In this document: piece after piece, positions 20,189 through 29,822 of the stretch
Numbering within the stretch: position 1 is the stretch's first letter
Layout of the letters: each line of letters starts with the position of its first letter
Source: Naumovozyma dairenensis CBS 421
Lineage: Eukaryota; Ascomycota; Saccharomycetes; Saccharomycetales; Saccharomycetaceae
NCBI RefSeq assembly: GCF_000227115.2
Contig: NC_016485.2
Coordinates: 534,025 to 598,024, forward strand
Length of the DNA stretch: 64,000 nucleotides
Reading direction: 5' to 3'
Position numbers and translations under genes: made by a program
The notes under the pieces: generated by a model
Database searches by the model: none
What the model was told of the DNA's origin: nothing
Seen by the model: the letters and a program-made list of their open reading frames with translations, nothing else

Positions 20189-22822
20189 ATGTATGATGCT
20201 CCTCCTCCTTATTCAGAAATAGACTTGAATGCAAATGCTCCACCAGATCTACCCAATAGAGTCCGAAGGCAGCCAGAAACTCCTGCTCCAGGAAATGCAG
20301 GACAACAAAATGACTATCTTTATGCAGCACCTCCTGTTCACCATGCAAGGTATAACAGGCGTCCAATGATACCCCCAGTGAGACCTCCAGCTATTCCTCC
20401 TGTAAGGATAGAGAATGAGGATGAGGATGAGTACGCCCCACCTCTACCAAGAAGACCACCTTCTTCAAGTCCATCTTCACCATCATTAGCAGTACCTCCT
20501 CCTCAATTGCCTCCAAGATCTAGGTCTGTATCACGACATTCTTCCCTTAATAATTCACAAATTGAAATATTACGGTCATCTACGAGTCGTCCAAATGACG
20601 CAGAAGAATCAATTATATCTGATCTCCAAAGTAATCTTAATTCAATGAATATAGTTGACTCCTCGAAAAACCTTTTAGATTTTAAGTTATCAAACTCAGA
20701 ACCTTTATCGATTTTCGCAAGGAAATCACATGAAATTCCATTACCAATGAATTTAAATAAAAATGGGTCGGCTCTACATACCAATAAATTCTATGCTAAT
20801 TTGTTTTTAGGAAATCAAACATGTCCAATATGGACACATCCATATTCATTATGGTTTTCTAAAGAACAAGATTCCTTGGGTATAGCAATCAATCATATAA
20901 AGGCATCTCAAAGAGTATTTTCAGATGAAATACCTTCGAAATTTTTCTTTTGCCCCACTAACATCAAAGCTTTCATTTTCAGCTCCATAGAATTCAATAT
21001 TACTGAAATGCCAAAATTGGGATTTGCAGGTTGTAACCATATGTCAATCCAATTGCAATTAAAGAAAAATGATTCACAATTCATTTGGTTCCCATTAGTT
21101 CAAGGAATGGGGTTCGTCACGGCAATATATTATAACCTGACTCCGAAATTCCAATCAATGATCGGGTTTAAATCAATCACTCTAATAACTAATAATCAAT
21201 CATTACCTATTAATGTGTCAAAATATCGAATATTGTTACAAGATGATAGAATTTGGACATTATATATTACATTACCAGTAGGTTCAGAAACTACATTTCG
21301 CATGAGTTTAACTCAAATAGATGGTAACACCATTGTAGCGGATAAATCGATTTCTGGAACCATCGTTCAAATTATCCCCGAATCACATGATCAAATTGAT
21401 CGCTTAGCTGGTTCGTACGTAATGGATTGTACTGTAGAATCATACGCCATCAATGATAACACTGATGAACTAAATTATAAACTAAAATATAAAACATCTA
21501 GCCAAACAAAACCAAGCCCGAACACCCTAATTTTTGCTTTACCTCATCATATTGATGTAATGACTCAACAAACCTTAAATACTCGAACTGGCATTAAACT
21601 AGATTCCACAGTAATGGGTGAAATGGAAGCGTTTATTACCACTGAATTCAATATGAACTTGTCTATCCCAACAAACTTAAATTTCAATCCATTCACAACA
21701 ATCCCTGGCAAAAATAATAATAATAATAATAATATACATTATACGCCAGAAATATTACAATCGATACATAAAGCAGCAATAAATGAATCACAAAATGACA
21801 TCCTTACTGAATCAAACCTTGATTCTATGTATTTCTCAGGTAAAATCTTAGCCAAATATGCATGGATCCTATATGTTTCTCACTTCATCTTACATGATTC
21901 TAATATCACTAATCGATTATTAATCAATTTGAAAAAAGCCATACAAAGATTCATTTCCAATACTCAAATTTTACCATTAATGTACGATACAATTTGGGGA
22001 GGGATCATTTCATCAGGGACAAGTTCACAAGATTTTGGTAATAGTTTTTATAATGATCACCATTTCCATTATTCTTATCATGTAATCACTGCTTCCATTA
22101 TTGCCTTGGTGGATAATGATATCAATGCTGATGGTAATGGATCATCTTGGTTAATACAGAATAAAGATTGGGTAGAATGTCTCATTAGAGATTATTGTAA
22201 CCCATCAATTGATGACCAATATTTCCCACAGTTTAGATCATTCGATTGGTTTAATGGACATTCTTGGGCTAAGGGTTTATTTGAAAGTGGTGATGGAAAG
22301 GATGAAGAATCAAGCTCAGAAGATGTTAATGCATCGTATGCTTTAAAATTATGGGGGTTGGTTACAAAAAATAATAAGTTAGAACAATTGGGGAATTTAC
22401 AATTAGGAATCTTAAGGGGATCATTGAACCATTATTTTTTATATTCAAATGATAATATCACTGAACCTAAAAATTTCATTGGTAATAAAGTCAGTGGAAT
22501 CCTATTTGAGAATAAAATTGATCATACAACATATTTTGGTAACGAATTACAATATATACAAATGATTCATGCTATACCAATCACTCCGGCTTCATCTTTT
22601 ATAAGATCCCCCAAATTTGTTGAAGAAGAATGGGAACAGAAATTAATTGGCATTGTAGGTGATATAAATGACGGTTGGAAAGGAATCATTATGCTCAATG
22701 TAGCATTATTTGATCCGATTATGTCATTTTCATTTTTCAACGATCCCGAATTTAAATCAGACTTTTTAGATAATGGTCAAAGTTTAACTTGGTCTTTAGC
22801 ATATTCTGGAGCATTTTATTAA
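20189..22822 (+). CDS. ACF2: Endo-1,3-beta-glucanase, GH81 (Acf2/Eng2)
   Basis: GH81 endo-beta-1,3-glucanase; S. cerevisiae Acf2/Eng2 (779 aa) is the intracellular form. The 877-residue protein starts with a proline-rich region and a PY-like motif (APPPYSE), and no signal peptide is visible, which agrees with Eng2 rather than secreted Dse4/Eng1. The catalytic region shows NDHHFHYSYHVI and FDWFNGHSWAKGLFESGDGKDEESSSED, the GH81 acidic cluster (about residues 625-710). An (AAT)n tract encodes an Asn run (about 512-517). Divergent from RMP1, as in S. cerevisiae. Confidence 0.95.
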   Translation: MYDAPPPYSEIDLNANAPPDLPNRVRRQPETPAPGNAGQQNDYLYAAPPVHHARYNRRPMIPPVRPPAIPPVRIENEDEDEYAPPLPRRPPSSSPSSPSLAVPPPQLPPRSRSVSRHSSLNNSQIEILRSSTSRPNDAEESIISDLQSNLNSMNIVDSSKNLLDFKLSNSEPLSIFARKSHEIPLPMNLNKNGSALHTNKFYANLFLGNQTCPIWTHPYSLWFSKEQDSLGIAINHIKASQRVFSDEIPSKFFFCPTNIKAFIFSSIEFNITEMPKLGFAGCNHMSIQLQLKKNDSQFIWFPLVQGMGFVTAIYYNLTPKFQSMIGFKSITLITNNQSLPINVSKYRILLQDDRIWTLYITLPVGSETTFRMSLTQIDGNTIVADKSISGTIVQIIPESHDQIDRLAGSYVMDCTVESYAINDNTDELNYKLKYKTSSQTKPSPNTLIFALPHHIDVMTQQTLNTRTGIKLDSTVMGEMEAFITTEFNMNLSIPTNLNFNPFTTIPGKNNNNNNNIHYTPEILQSIHKAAINESQNDILTESNLDSMYFSGKILAKYAWILYVSHFILHDSNITNRLLINLKKAIQRFISNTQILPLMYDTIWGGIISSGTSSQDFGNSFYNDHHFHYSYHVITASIIALVDNDINADGNGSSWLIQNKDWVECLIRDYCNPSIDDQYFPQFRSFDWFNGHSWAKGLFESGDGKDEESSSEDVNASYALKLWGLVTKNNKLEQLGNLQLGILRGSLNHYFLYSNDNITEPKNFIGNKVSGILFENKIDHTTYFGNELQYIQMIHAIPITPASSFIRSPKFVEEEWEQKLIGIVGDINDGWKGIIMLNVALFDPIMSFSFFNDPEFKSDFLDNGQSLTWSLAYSGAFY

Positions 22823-23030
22823 AGAAAAAGAAGAGAGAAGAGAGATTCCAACCTATAGAAATTGTATATAATTTTATTGGGAAAAAATAAACTATATAGT
22901 ATGCAAGATTTTGTGTTATATTATATAAAGGAAAGAGAGCAATAATGACACCTTTATTAGCCACTGGCGCACCTATTATTAAATGACGCTATATGTATCC
23001 TCTTCAATTGCATAGGGGCACTACGAAATA

Positions 23031-26000
23031 CTATCTATCAAGATTGTATTTCTTTGCCAAGTCACCCATCCTTTTCAAGGATTTTGGTGGTTTTTGTTTC
23101 CTATCATGATTATTATTTAACTTTCGACTATTAATAGAATAGAATGATTCAGGATTGGCTTCCGGGTTTAAAAACGAAAGTACAAGTTTAGGTTGTGGTT
23201 GCGCCATCTCACTCTGCCTTGAAGAATTATTATTTGACATTGAATCAACATTAAATGTGCGTCTACTATTAGATTCAAAATGTCTCATTGTAGGCAGTAA
23301 TTCTCTAGATCTCGGATGAATTGGAATATCAGGACTTTTAGATCTGTTGATTCTTGCACTACCATTCGTTGAAAAAATAGGATTGAAAGCAGAAGGTGGA
23401 TAGTTGTTTGGTCTTTCTCTTTGCCTTTGTATCGGAGTTGGTGGAAGAGATGTAGGTTTAGTTGCAGATAAAAAGTTATCAGGTATATGGGATTGTTCTC
23501 TTTGTTCAGAACTCATTGTTGGTCGTCTAACTTGCTCCGAAACAACATTATTGAGGTTTCTCTCGTTCCAGGTATTTGATGAATATTTATTATTAATCTC
23601 AATAAAAGGGGGAGGTNNNNNNNNNNNNNNNNNNNNNGATTCCAAGGATCTAATCTGGTATATTTCTGATGTCATATTGCTCCCAGAGTCGTATCTAGAT
23701 AGTCTATTTTCGCTAGGAAAGCTTGGAGAATGGTTCTCGGTAGTGTTTGAAGATGAATTAAATTTAGTATGGATTGGATGTGTTGCAGGATGCGATATTT
23801 GCAATACTTGCTTCTGATTACTTTGCGAAATTAATGTTGGTGATACTTTTGTATGTTTTTTGGGTGACAATGGAATTGAATCTTTACTTGTGATACTTTT
23901 CTGAGAAGTTACCTTTGGCAGTTGGTCTGTGTTAGGGTTCCGTATTATTTCTGTAGTAGTATCTGGTTCCGGCCCCATCAATACTTTCTTATTTGCGGAA
24001 TCCTTTCCAGTGCTGAGTAATTGATTAGCAGGACCTACAGGTAAATTTAATGACCGAAGTTTATTAGTTTTAGTAGTGGTGGTAGGTACGAGTGGTGTTA
24101 AAGCGCTATCTCTATCTTGTAAATTCTGAGATAGAGGAACAATAGCATTGCTTGGGTCTGTATGTACGGAAACTGGTGAAATTTTCTGACGTTCTGGTGA
24201 AGTATGTTGGCCAGAAGTATCTTCCCCAGTATTCGCTTTGATATTAGTCTCATGATCAGTGGTAGTTGGCGTACTCACACTTTGGTTAGTTTGTACAGCC
24301 GTAGAAAGTGTTGTTGAAGGTTCTGCTCCATCACCAGTGGGATCAGTTGAACAACACTCGTCCGTACCCATTTCTTTGTCTTTAGTAGCCTTATTCGAGG
24401 TATAATTTTCTAAGTTTGATCCAGCTACAACAGTTTTGGTCGGTTGAGTTCTATTGTCACTATCGAGAATCTTGCGCTTTTTGACTTCCATGCCATCTCC
24501 ATTTTCTATTTCCAAAGAATGTTTCGGAATAGCTGGAGAGGTAGTTTGAGGTGAAGGCTCAGTTGTTGTGGCGGGTTTAAATTTTGTCTGGGCCACATGA
24601 TTCTGTTGTGTGTCGGTAGATCCCAAGGGAATGAGATTTTCCTTTAGTTTATCTGATTGAGTAGTTTGGTCTTGTGCCCCTCTCGTCGGTGTATCTTCTG
24701 GTAATCGTGTAGGGGGTGTTTGAACCAATGCCCCGGTCATCTGTTTAGAGTTATCACCTAAAAGTGTTTTTCTAGTTTCGGTAGTATTTTTATTATCGTT
24801 AACCATTTTTTCTTTCTCAGGATTACTCTGTTGCATTGTCGGTTTTATATATATAGGTCCTTCAGTAAGGGTATCGACTATATTCTCGTTAGTAGTTTTT
24901 TCTAACGTAGGTTCTTTTTGTATTGCTGACGATATTACTGCATTATCTACTACGTTCTCTGGATTGTTACTGACTCCTAGGTTCTGCGAAACTGAATGAT
25001 CATCTACTTGTTCAGGTCTAACTGCGTTTGAAGGTTTGTTCAGCTGTGTCGTATCTTGATTTCGACTTACTGAAACGGTTTCATTTACTTCTAATGTAGG
25101 AGCTAAGGGTGTGGTAGAATCAGGCACTTTATCATTATGCGTTTGAATCTGAGCAGTTTGAAGAGAGTTTTTTACAATTGAACTTGACTTATCAGCGGTT
25201 TCTTGCTGATGTTGGGACTGATCTGACGGTATGACGTTGTTGGGTACTTGTGAGTAATTTTCAGGTGGTTCAGTCTTGACTTGGACAATTTCATCTGCTT
25301 TATTGGTAGTATTAGGATTTGAGGCTTGTACTGGTAGGCTAGGCATTACTGTTGTACTTGTCGTACTGCTTTCGTTACCGATGGGAGCCGGAAGAGTATG
25401 TAATAATGCATCTTGTGGTTCTGGTTTTACACGAATATCAGTGAGATGAACAGGCTCTGGTTCTTTCTTTACATTAATTACTAAAGTGGGACGATGCCGT
25501 AGTGAAGATGATGCTAATGCCGCCTGTGTTACTGATGATACGACTTGACTGTTAGCATCTAATTCTTGAGTATTTGTTAAGCCCATATCAGTACGAAAGC
25601 TGGGTATATTGCTAGATGCTAAGGTATTTGATAAATTCTCGGCTCGTGTTGGAAGACTTTGATGAAGGGTACCTGATTGGTACACTTGGGAAAGCTTTTC
25701 AAGTATAGATATTGGAATAGGCTCTAGAAATGTTTTATCGGTGTTTGCTGGTAACAATAGAGGAGATATCTGCCCAGGTTTCCCTTTGAAGGAATCGTGT
25801 GCACTTACAGCTTGTAGGTGAGCCATTGATGAATAATCGTCAATGTAGGACGGCAGCGATTTCACGGGAATTAAGTCATATCTACCTTGTTCAACGTTTT
25901 TTTCGAATTGCATCGATTTCTTAAAGTCAGTTCTTAATTTTTGTTTCGATAACCATTCTTGCTTTACATGTGGGTTCTATATCTGGTTTCAAGGCAGCCA

Positions 26001-26052
26001 TTTCAGCAAAGTCGATGAGCCTTTTAGCCTCTTCTTCATATGAGTACTCCAT
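23031..26052 (-). CDS. Large unrecognised Ser/Thr/Pro/Gln-rich protein, frameshifted near its start
   Basis: I do not recognise this protein. The ATG at 26052 opens MEYSYEEEAKRLIDFAEM but stops after 41 codons. Ignoring one base of the five-T run at 25938-25942 joins it to a 960-codon frame ending at 23031, about 1006 residues in all; otherwise the first ATG of the long frame is 25913. The N-terminal 75 residues and the C terminus (KLVLSFLNPEANPESFYS, PKSLKRMGDLAKKYNLDR) look ordered. The middle is disordered and rich in T, S, P and Q, with three V-K-x-E-P motifs and a basic KKRK. A 21-N gap lies inside. It sits between ACF2 and DPH6, where S. cerevisiae has no gene. A nuclear role is a guess. 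Confidence 0.7.
23617..23637. other. Short assembly gap (21 N) inside the unrecognised gene
   Basis: Twenty-one N interrupt the coding sequence near its 3' end, next to a proline-coding run (PPPFIEI). The frame stays open across it. Confidence 0.95.
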
Positions 26053-26493
26053 AATCAATAGAAAGAATGGAACTAACAACTTTTTCTTTATGGTCTTTTT
26101 ATTCAATTCTTGGCCTAGGTAGAGAAACAACTCAGCTTACAGAGCTTCTTGTTTGGATGTTGTTCTGTTTTCTTGTTAATCAATTGTGTTTATGCTCTTT
26201 ATTTTTTATTGATATTTCATAAATTTCTTGACGCCAATATTTATTGTTAACAATAAAAAAATCGTGAAGTTTAGTTATGAAGAAATCATTTTCATAGGCA
26301 TAAAGAAAGAACAAAAAACAGGCAAGAAGAATAATGGTTGTTTCATAATTATTTCTGCGTTCGCTCGTTTACTGATTCTATAAAATGCGTATTTTTTCTT
26401 TTTAAATAGTTACGTTACTTATTGTTTTATAGGCAAAGTAGACATCTTTATTTTTTTACTCTAACGTCTAGCAATGGTACGTATGTTTCATGA
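26053..26493. other. Intergenic region, unrecognised gene promoter / DPH6 3' flank
   Basis: AT-rich with several A/T homopolymers. No gene or strong motif recognised. Confidence 0.5.
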
Positions 26494-28647
26494 TTAATAC
26501 CTAATTTGCATCCCATATCTATGTTCATTCCCGATATAGTCGAATATTCCTTCTACTGGGAAGAACTCGATATTTTGATAAGCATATAACCCCGTTTGAA
26601 CATCATGTGGCATCTTGGTGGCATTATAATAAAGTACAATATGAGCGGTTCGCTCGAGAGATGTCAATGCCTTCCTCAGAATAGTATCATCATCAGAAAA
26701 TGCCGTGATGAAGTGCCTCTTTGAATTATTGGAATTGACGGTACTTTCAGCCCATTGTAATGTGTCCAGGAATTGGAGATCATACAATTCGACTGCCTCT
26801 TTGATATCTGATTCATCATTTGAATCGTATTCGTCATCAATGAATTCTATTTCCTTGCATGTAACTCCTCCCCATTCGCATACTGCATTCCTAGGTAATT
26901 GGGATACCTTTACTATGATTATAGATTCCATGGGATCATTCTCTTTGTCCCACCATAATTCCGAGTCTGATTCATTTGCCATTTTATTAGAATACAAAGA
27001 CCATATACTACACACGGTGTGTAATACATCCATGGTGCTGATAAAGCATGTCATAAAAAGTTGTCTTTTGGAATCAATGGTTTCCTTTAACGTATCGAAA
27101 TGTCTAAGTGCTAAAACACATTGTGCTTCCTTCGATGAATCAAGTATATTCATGGAGGCAGGTATCAATCCAATTTGTCCACTTATATAAGTAACTTTAT
27201 TGAAATCATATCTGGTCCAAATCGCTTGAGAGTATGGTCCGATATTGCATGGTGCCCAATATGATCTTCCTTGCACATGTAACCCATCTTTATTTTTATT
27301 TAGCATTAAAGTTTTGAAGTCATTTATTTCTTCATTTCCTTTAATTTCTATGAGTTGTGACTCTTTTGTTCGGTCTAACACTATTGAAAGTTGTAGTTGA
27401 CAATCATTGGCTAATAATTCAGATCCTACACAGGCTCTTGATGGTGGTAATGGACCGACTTTAAAGGTATTAAAAAACTTATTGTATATTCCATTTACCT
27501 TTGAGAATTGAGACATATCGCGTAATATTAAAGAAGAATATAGTGTTTGTGATGGGAAAAGATTTTCGTCGTTCAGTATTTTGGCTAATTGTTCGAAAAC
27601 ATTTTCAGCTTGTTTAATTACAGAAACAGACCCATTGTTGCACGTAAGATTTGAAATGAAAATCAGGCTATCCAATTTTCTAATCGAGAGGGGCATAGTA
27701 ATGGTATTGTTGTTTGAATAGGCTAAGTCACCACCATTTGTTCTTACAACATTCCATTCCTCATTCTTCTTCATATATGTTTCTAATAATGCGTCCCATT
27801 TCTCATCAATTACTTTAGGGACAGGTAATAAGCTCAGTTGTTTACTAAGTTCCTCCGCAGGTACCGTTCTTTCTTGGAATTCAACTTTGAATTTGGCACT
27901 ATAGACGCCATCGTCTGATACTGAAGGATCTTCATGTATTAATTGAATTAATTTAATAAACCCGTTCTTGAAAAAAGGTGCATCGAGTACCATAGTTTCA
28001 AATTCACCTCCTTCGCCACATATGTGAACTTGATACATCTTATTCAATTTTGTAAATGTGGGAAGATTTACTGGTAACGATTTACCTAAATGTGATTTAT
28101 CTAACCCTATAGCAGCCACTTTAATGATTCTAGCATCAAATTTACAACAAGACGTGACATCTGTATGAATATCCTTGGACATAGAACACATTTCTTTCAT
28201 CAATTCCAATTGATCTCTTTGCCATAGATAACTAAGTACTGTCAATCCCAATCTCTGGCAAACACTTTCAACTCGGATACGTTGATACGATGATAATATG
28301 GCACCTACACTAACCGCTTCAAGGTCAGGGAATTCGTTCTTAATGGAAAGAAGTAATTCATACAATTTTTCAATCTCATCGAATTTAGTCGGTAAATAAT
28401 TCAAATCCACATTTTTCGAGGATGATTTATCAATGGTGGTTCTTAAAAGTGGGACACCGAGACATTTGGAATATAATGGGATAATATCATGGCCTACTGT
28501 TTGGAACATGAAACTATCCAATTCTTGTTCTTGTACATCAGTTGGATGTAGATTGGCAAGGGCAATTAATTCATGATTGTTTTTCAAACAATGGAAAATG
28601 TTATAAAAGGAATCTTTTCCTCCTGAGATCAAAGCCACGAATTTCAT
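26494..28647 (-). CDS. DPH6: Diphthamide synthetase (diphthine-ammonia ligase)
   Basis: Catalyses the ATP-dependent final amidation of diphthine to diphthamide on elongation factor 2, in the cytosol. The 717-residue product (S. cerevisiae Dph6 685) begins MKFVALISGGKDSFYN with the PP-loop ATP-pyrophosphatase motif SGGKDS at residues 8-13. It continues with GEGGEFETMVLDAPFF, typical of the N-terminal domain. The C-terminal half contains two RidA/YjgF-like modules (for example GPYSQAI and YISGQIGLIPAS). ATG at 28647. A PAC-like CGATGAGC lies at 28661-28668, just upstream of the ATG. Synteny (YLR143W) agrees. Confidence 0.95.
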   Translation of the reverse strand: MKFVALISGGKDSFYNIFHCLKNNHELIALANLHPTDVQEQELDSFMFQTVGHDIIPLYSKCLGVPLLRTTIDKSSSKNVDLNYLPTKFDEIEKLYELLLSIKNEFPDLEAVSVGAILSSYQRIRVESVCQRLGLTVLSYLWQRDQLELMKEMCSMSKDIHTDVTSCCKFDARIIKVAAIGLDKSHLGKSLPVNLPTFTKLNKMYQVHICGEGGEFETMVLDAPFFKNGFIKLIQLIHEDPSVSDDGVYSAKFKVEFQERTVPAEELSKQLSLLPVPKVIDEKWDALLETYMKKNEEWNVVRTNGGDLAYSNNNTITMPLSIRKLDSLIFISNLTCNNGSVSVIKQAENVFEQLAKILNDENLFPSQTLYSSLILRDMSQFSKVNGIYNKFFNTFKVGPLPPSRACVGSELLANDCQLQLSIVLDRTKESQLIEIKGNEEINDFKTLMLNKNKDGLHVQGRSYWAPCNIGPYSQAIWTRYDFNKVTYISGQIGLIPASMNILDSSKEAQCVLALRHFDTLKETIDSKRQLFMTCFISTMDVLHTVCSIWSLYSNKMANESDSELWWDKENDPMESIIIVKVSQLPRNAVCEWGGVTCKEIEFIDDEYDSNDESDIKEAVELYDLQFLDTLQWAESTVNSNNSKRHFITAFSDDDTILRKALTSLERTAHIVLYYNATKMPHDVQTGLYAYQNIEFFPVEGIFDYIGNEHRYGMQIRY

Positions 28648-28813
28648 GGTTGGAATAATACGATGAGCAAATGCTACGCAAGAAGGCGGGTTTTTTCATT
28701 TTGAGTTATATATAGTCCCAGGTAAAAAGCATTGTATATGTTCATTGTTTCAATATTTGTAATCATCTCATCCATATTAAATTAAAGATATTCAATTCAA
28801 GTTTTATGTATTC

Positions 28814-28829
28814 AAAAAAAAAAAAAATA
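28814..28829 (-). terminator. RNA polymerase III terminator of tRNA-Asp
   Basis: A run of 14 A (28814-28827) on the plus strand reads as poly-T, two bases past the 3' end of tRNA-Asp on the minus strand. Confidence 0.85.
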
Positions 28830-28901
28830 CTCCGCGACGGGGAATTGAACCCCGATCTGGCACGCGACAAGCGCCCATTCTGACCATTAAACTATCACGG
28901 A
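28830..28901 (-). tRNA. tRNA-Asp (GTC)
   Basis: A complete 72-nt gene on the minus strand. Acceptor 5' strand TCCGTGA pairs with TCGCGGA (including G-T pairs); D loop TAGTTTAATGGTC; anticodon loop with GTC inside GCTTGTCGC; T loop TTCAATT; discriminator G. As far as I can recall it is the same as the yeast cytosolic tRNA-Asp sequence. No intron. It occupies the interval where S. cerevisiae has PUT1. Confidence 0.97.
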
Positions 28902-29822
28902 TTGTTTTCCATGGTTTCTGTTGGTAGTGGTAGTCTTCAATATGGTGGTCTATGCCTCGTTCTGTTGTTACGGCGAATATGAAACATATCCACCATAAAT
29001 AGAAACAAATATGAAACCTCATTAGAGAAGTTTCAACATGAATCAAAGGAAATAGGTGTAACGAAAGAAAGAAAAATGAAACAGATAAAGTAGCAGATTC
29101 TTGATTTATATAAATAGGGAGTTAACCCCTTAGTACTTGAAGATTGAAAAATGTGATATGTCATATCTTAGATAAATATATATTTTTACTATATCAGTGA
29201 GAATTATAAAAATAATTATAAGAAGCATTTCTAATACGAATATTAATCATCCCGAAATCAATAATATCATGGAACAAGAATAACTAACCTACTGTACAAA
29301 AAAAAGATTTTGCAAAACTGGCAAGACCTATCTTTTATACACCTTAAAAAGTTAGCAGTTTCCTTTGATACTTTTGATCAGAATCTTTCGATAACCTCTT
29401 TCTTCTATCTTGTTTCATATCTCGAATATTCCATAATAGTTTTATGACGTTCCAATGTGACGCTATTACCTAATCTATCTTCTTGGAGCATTCGCTCTGG
29501 ACAGAAAAGTCCTTTCGTTAATCGCTAATATGTTGGCGTTTATAACTAAAGACCAAACCAGTTGATAGCAGTTGGTCTTTGCCTTCCCCAACCTAAAGAT
29601 TCGTTTTCTGAAGATAGATACGTACTATCGTAGACAATAAAAAAAGAATGTATGGTAAATGTCATTGACGATGAGAAAATACATGCTAGCTATACTACTA
29701 GTACTACGAAAAAGTATTTGTTTTCAATATAACACAGTTGAAGTCTATGTGGTGACTATAAATATGAGTTTATAATATGCATCTATAAATGTGTAATTGG
29801 TAAAAAAAATAATACAAATCGG
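28902..29822. other. tRNA-Asp upstream region / RRN5 3' flank
   Basis: About 0.9 kb without a gene. A TGTTG...CAACA segment (28919-29038) lies 17 bases upstream of the tRNA, a Ty3-like spacing, but no target duplication flanks it. A 9-bp stem (29548-29556 with 29572-29580, 15-nt loop) is present. No trace of PUT1 seen. Confidence 0.5.
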
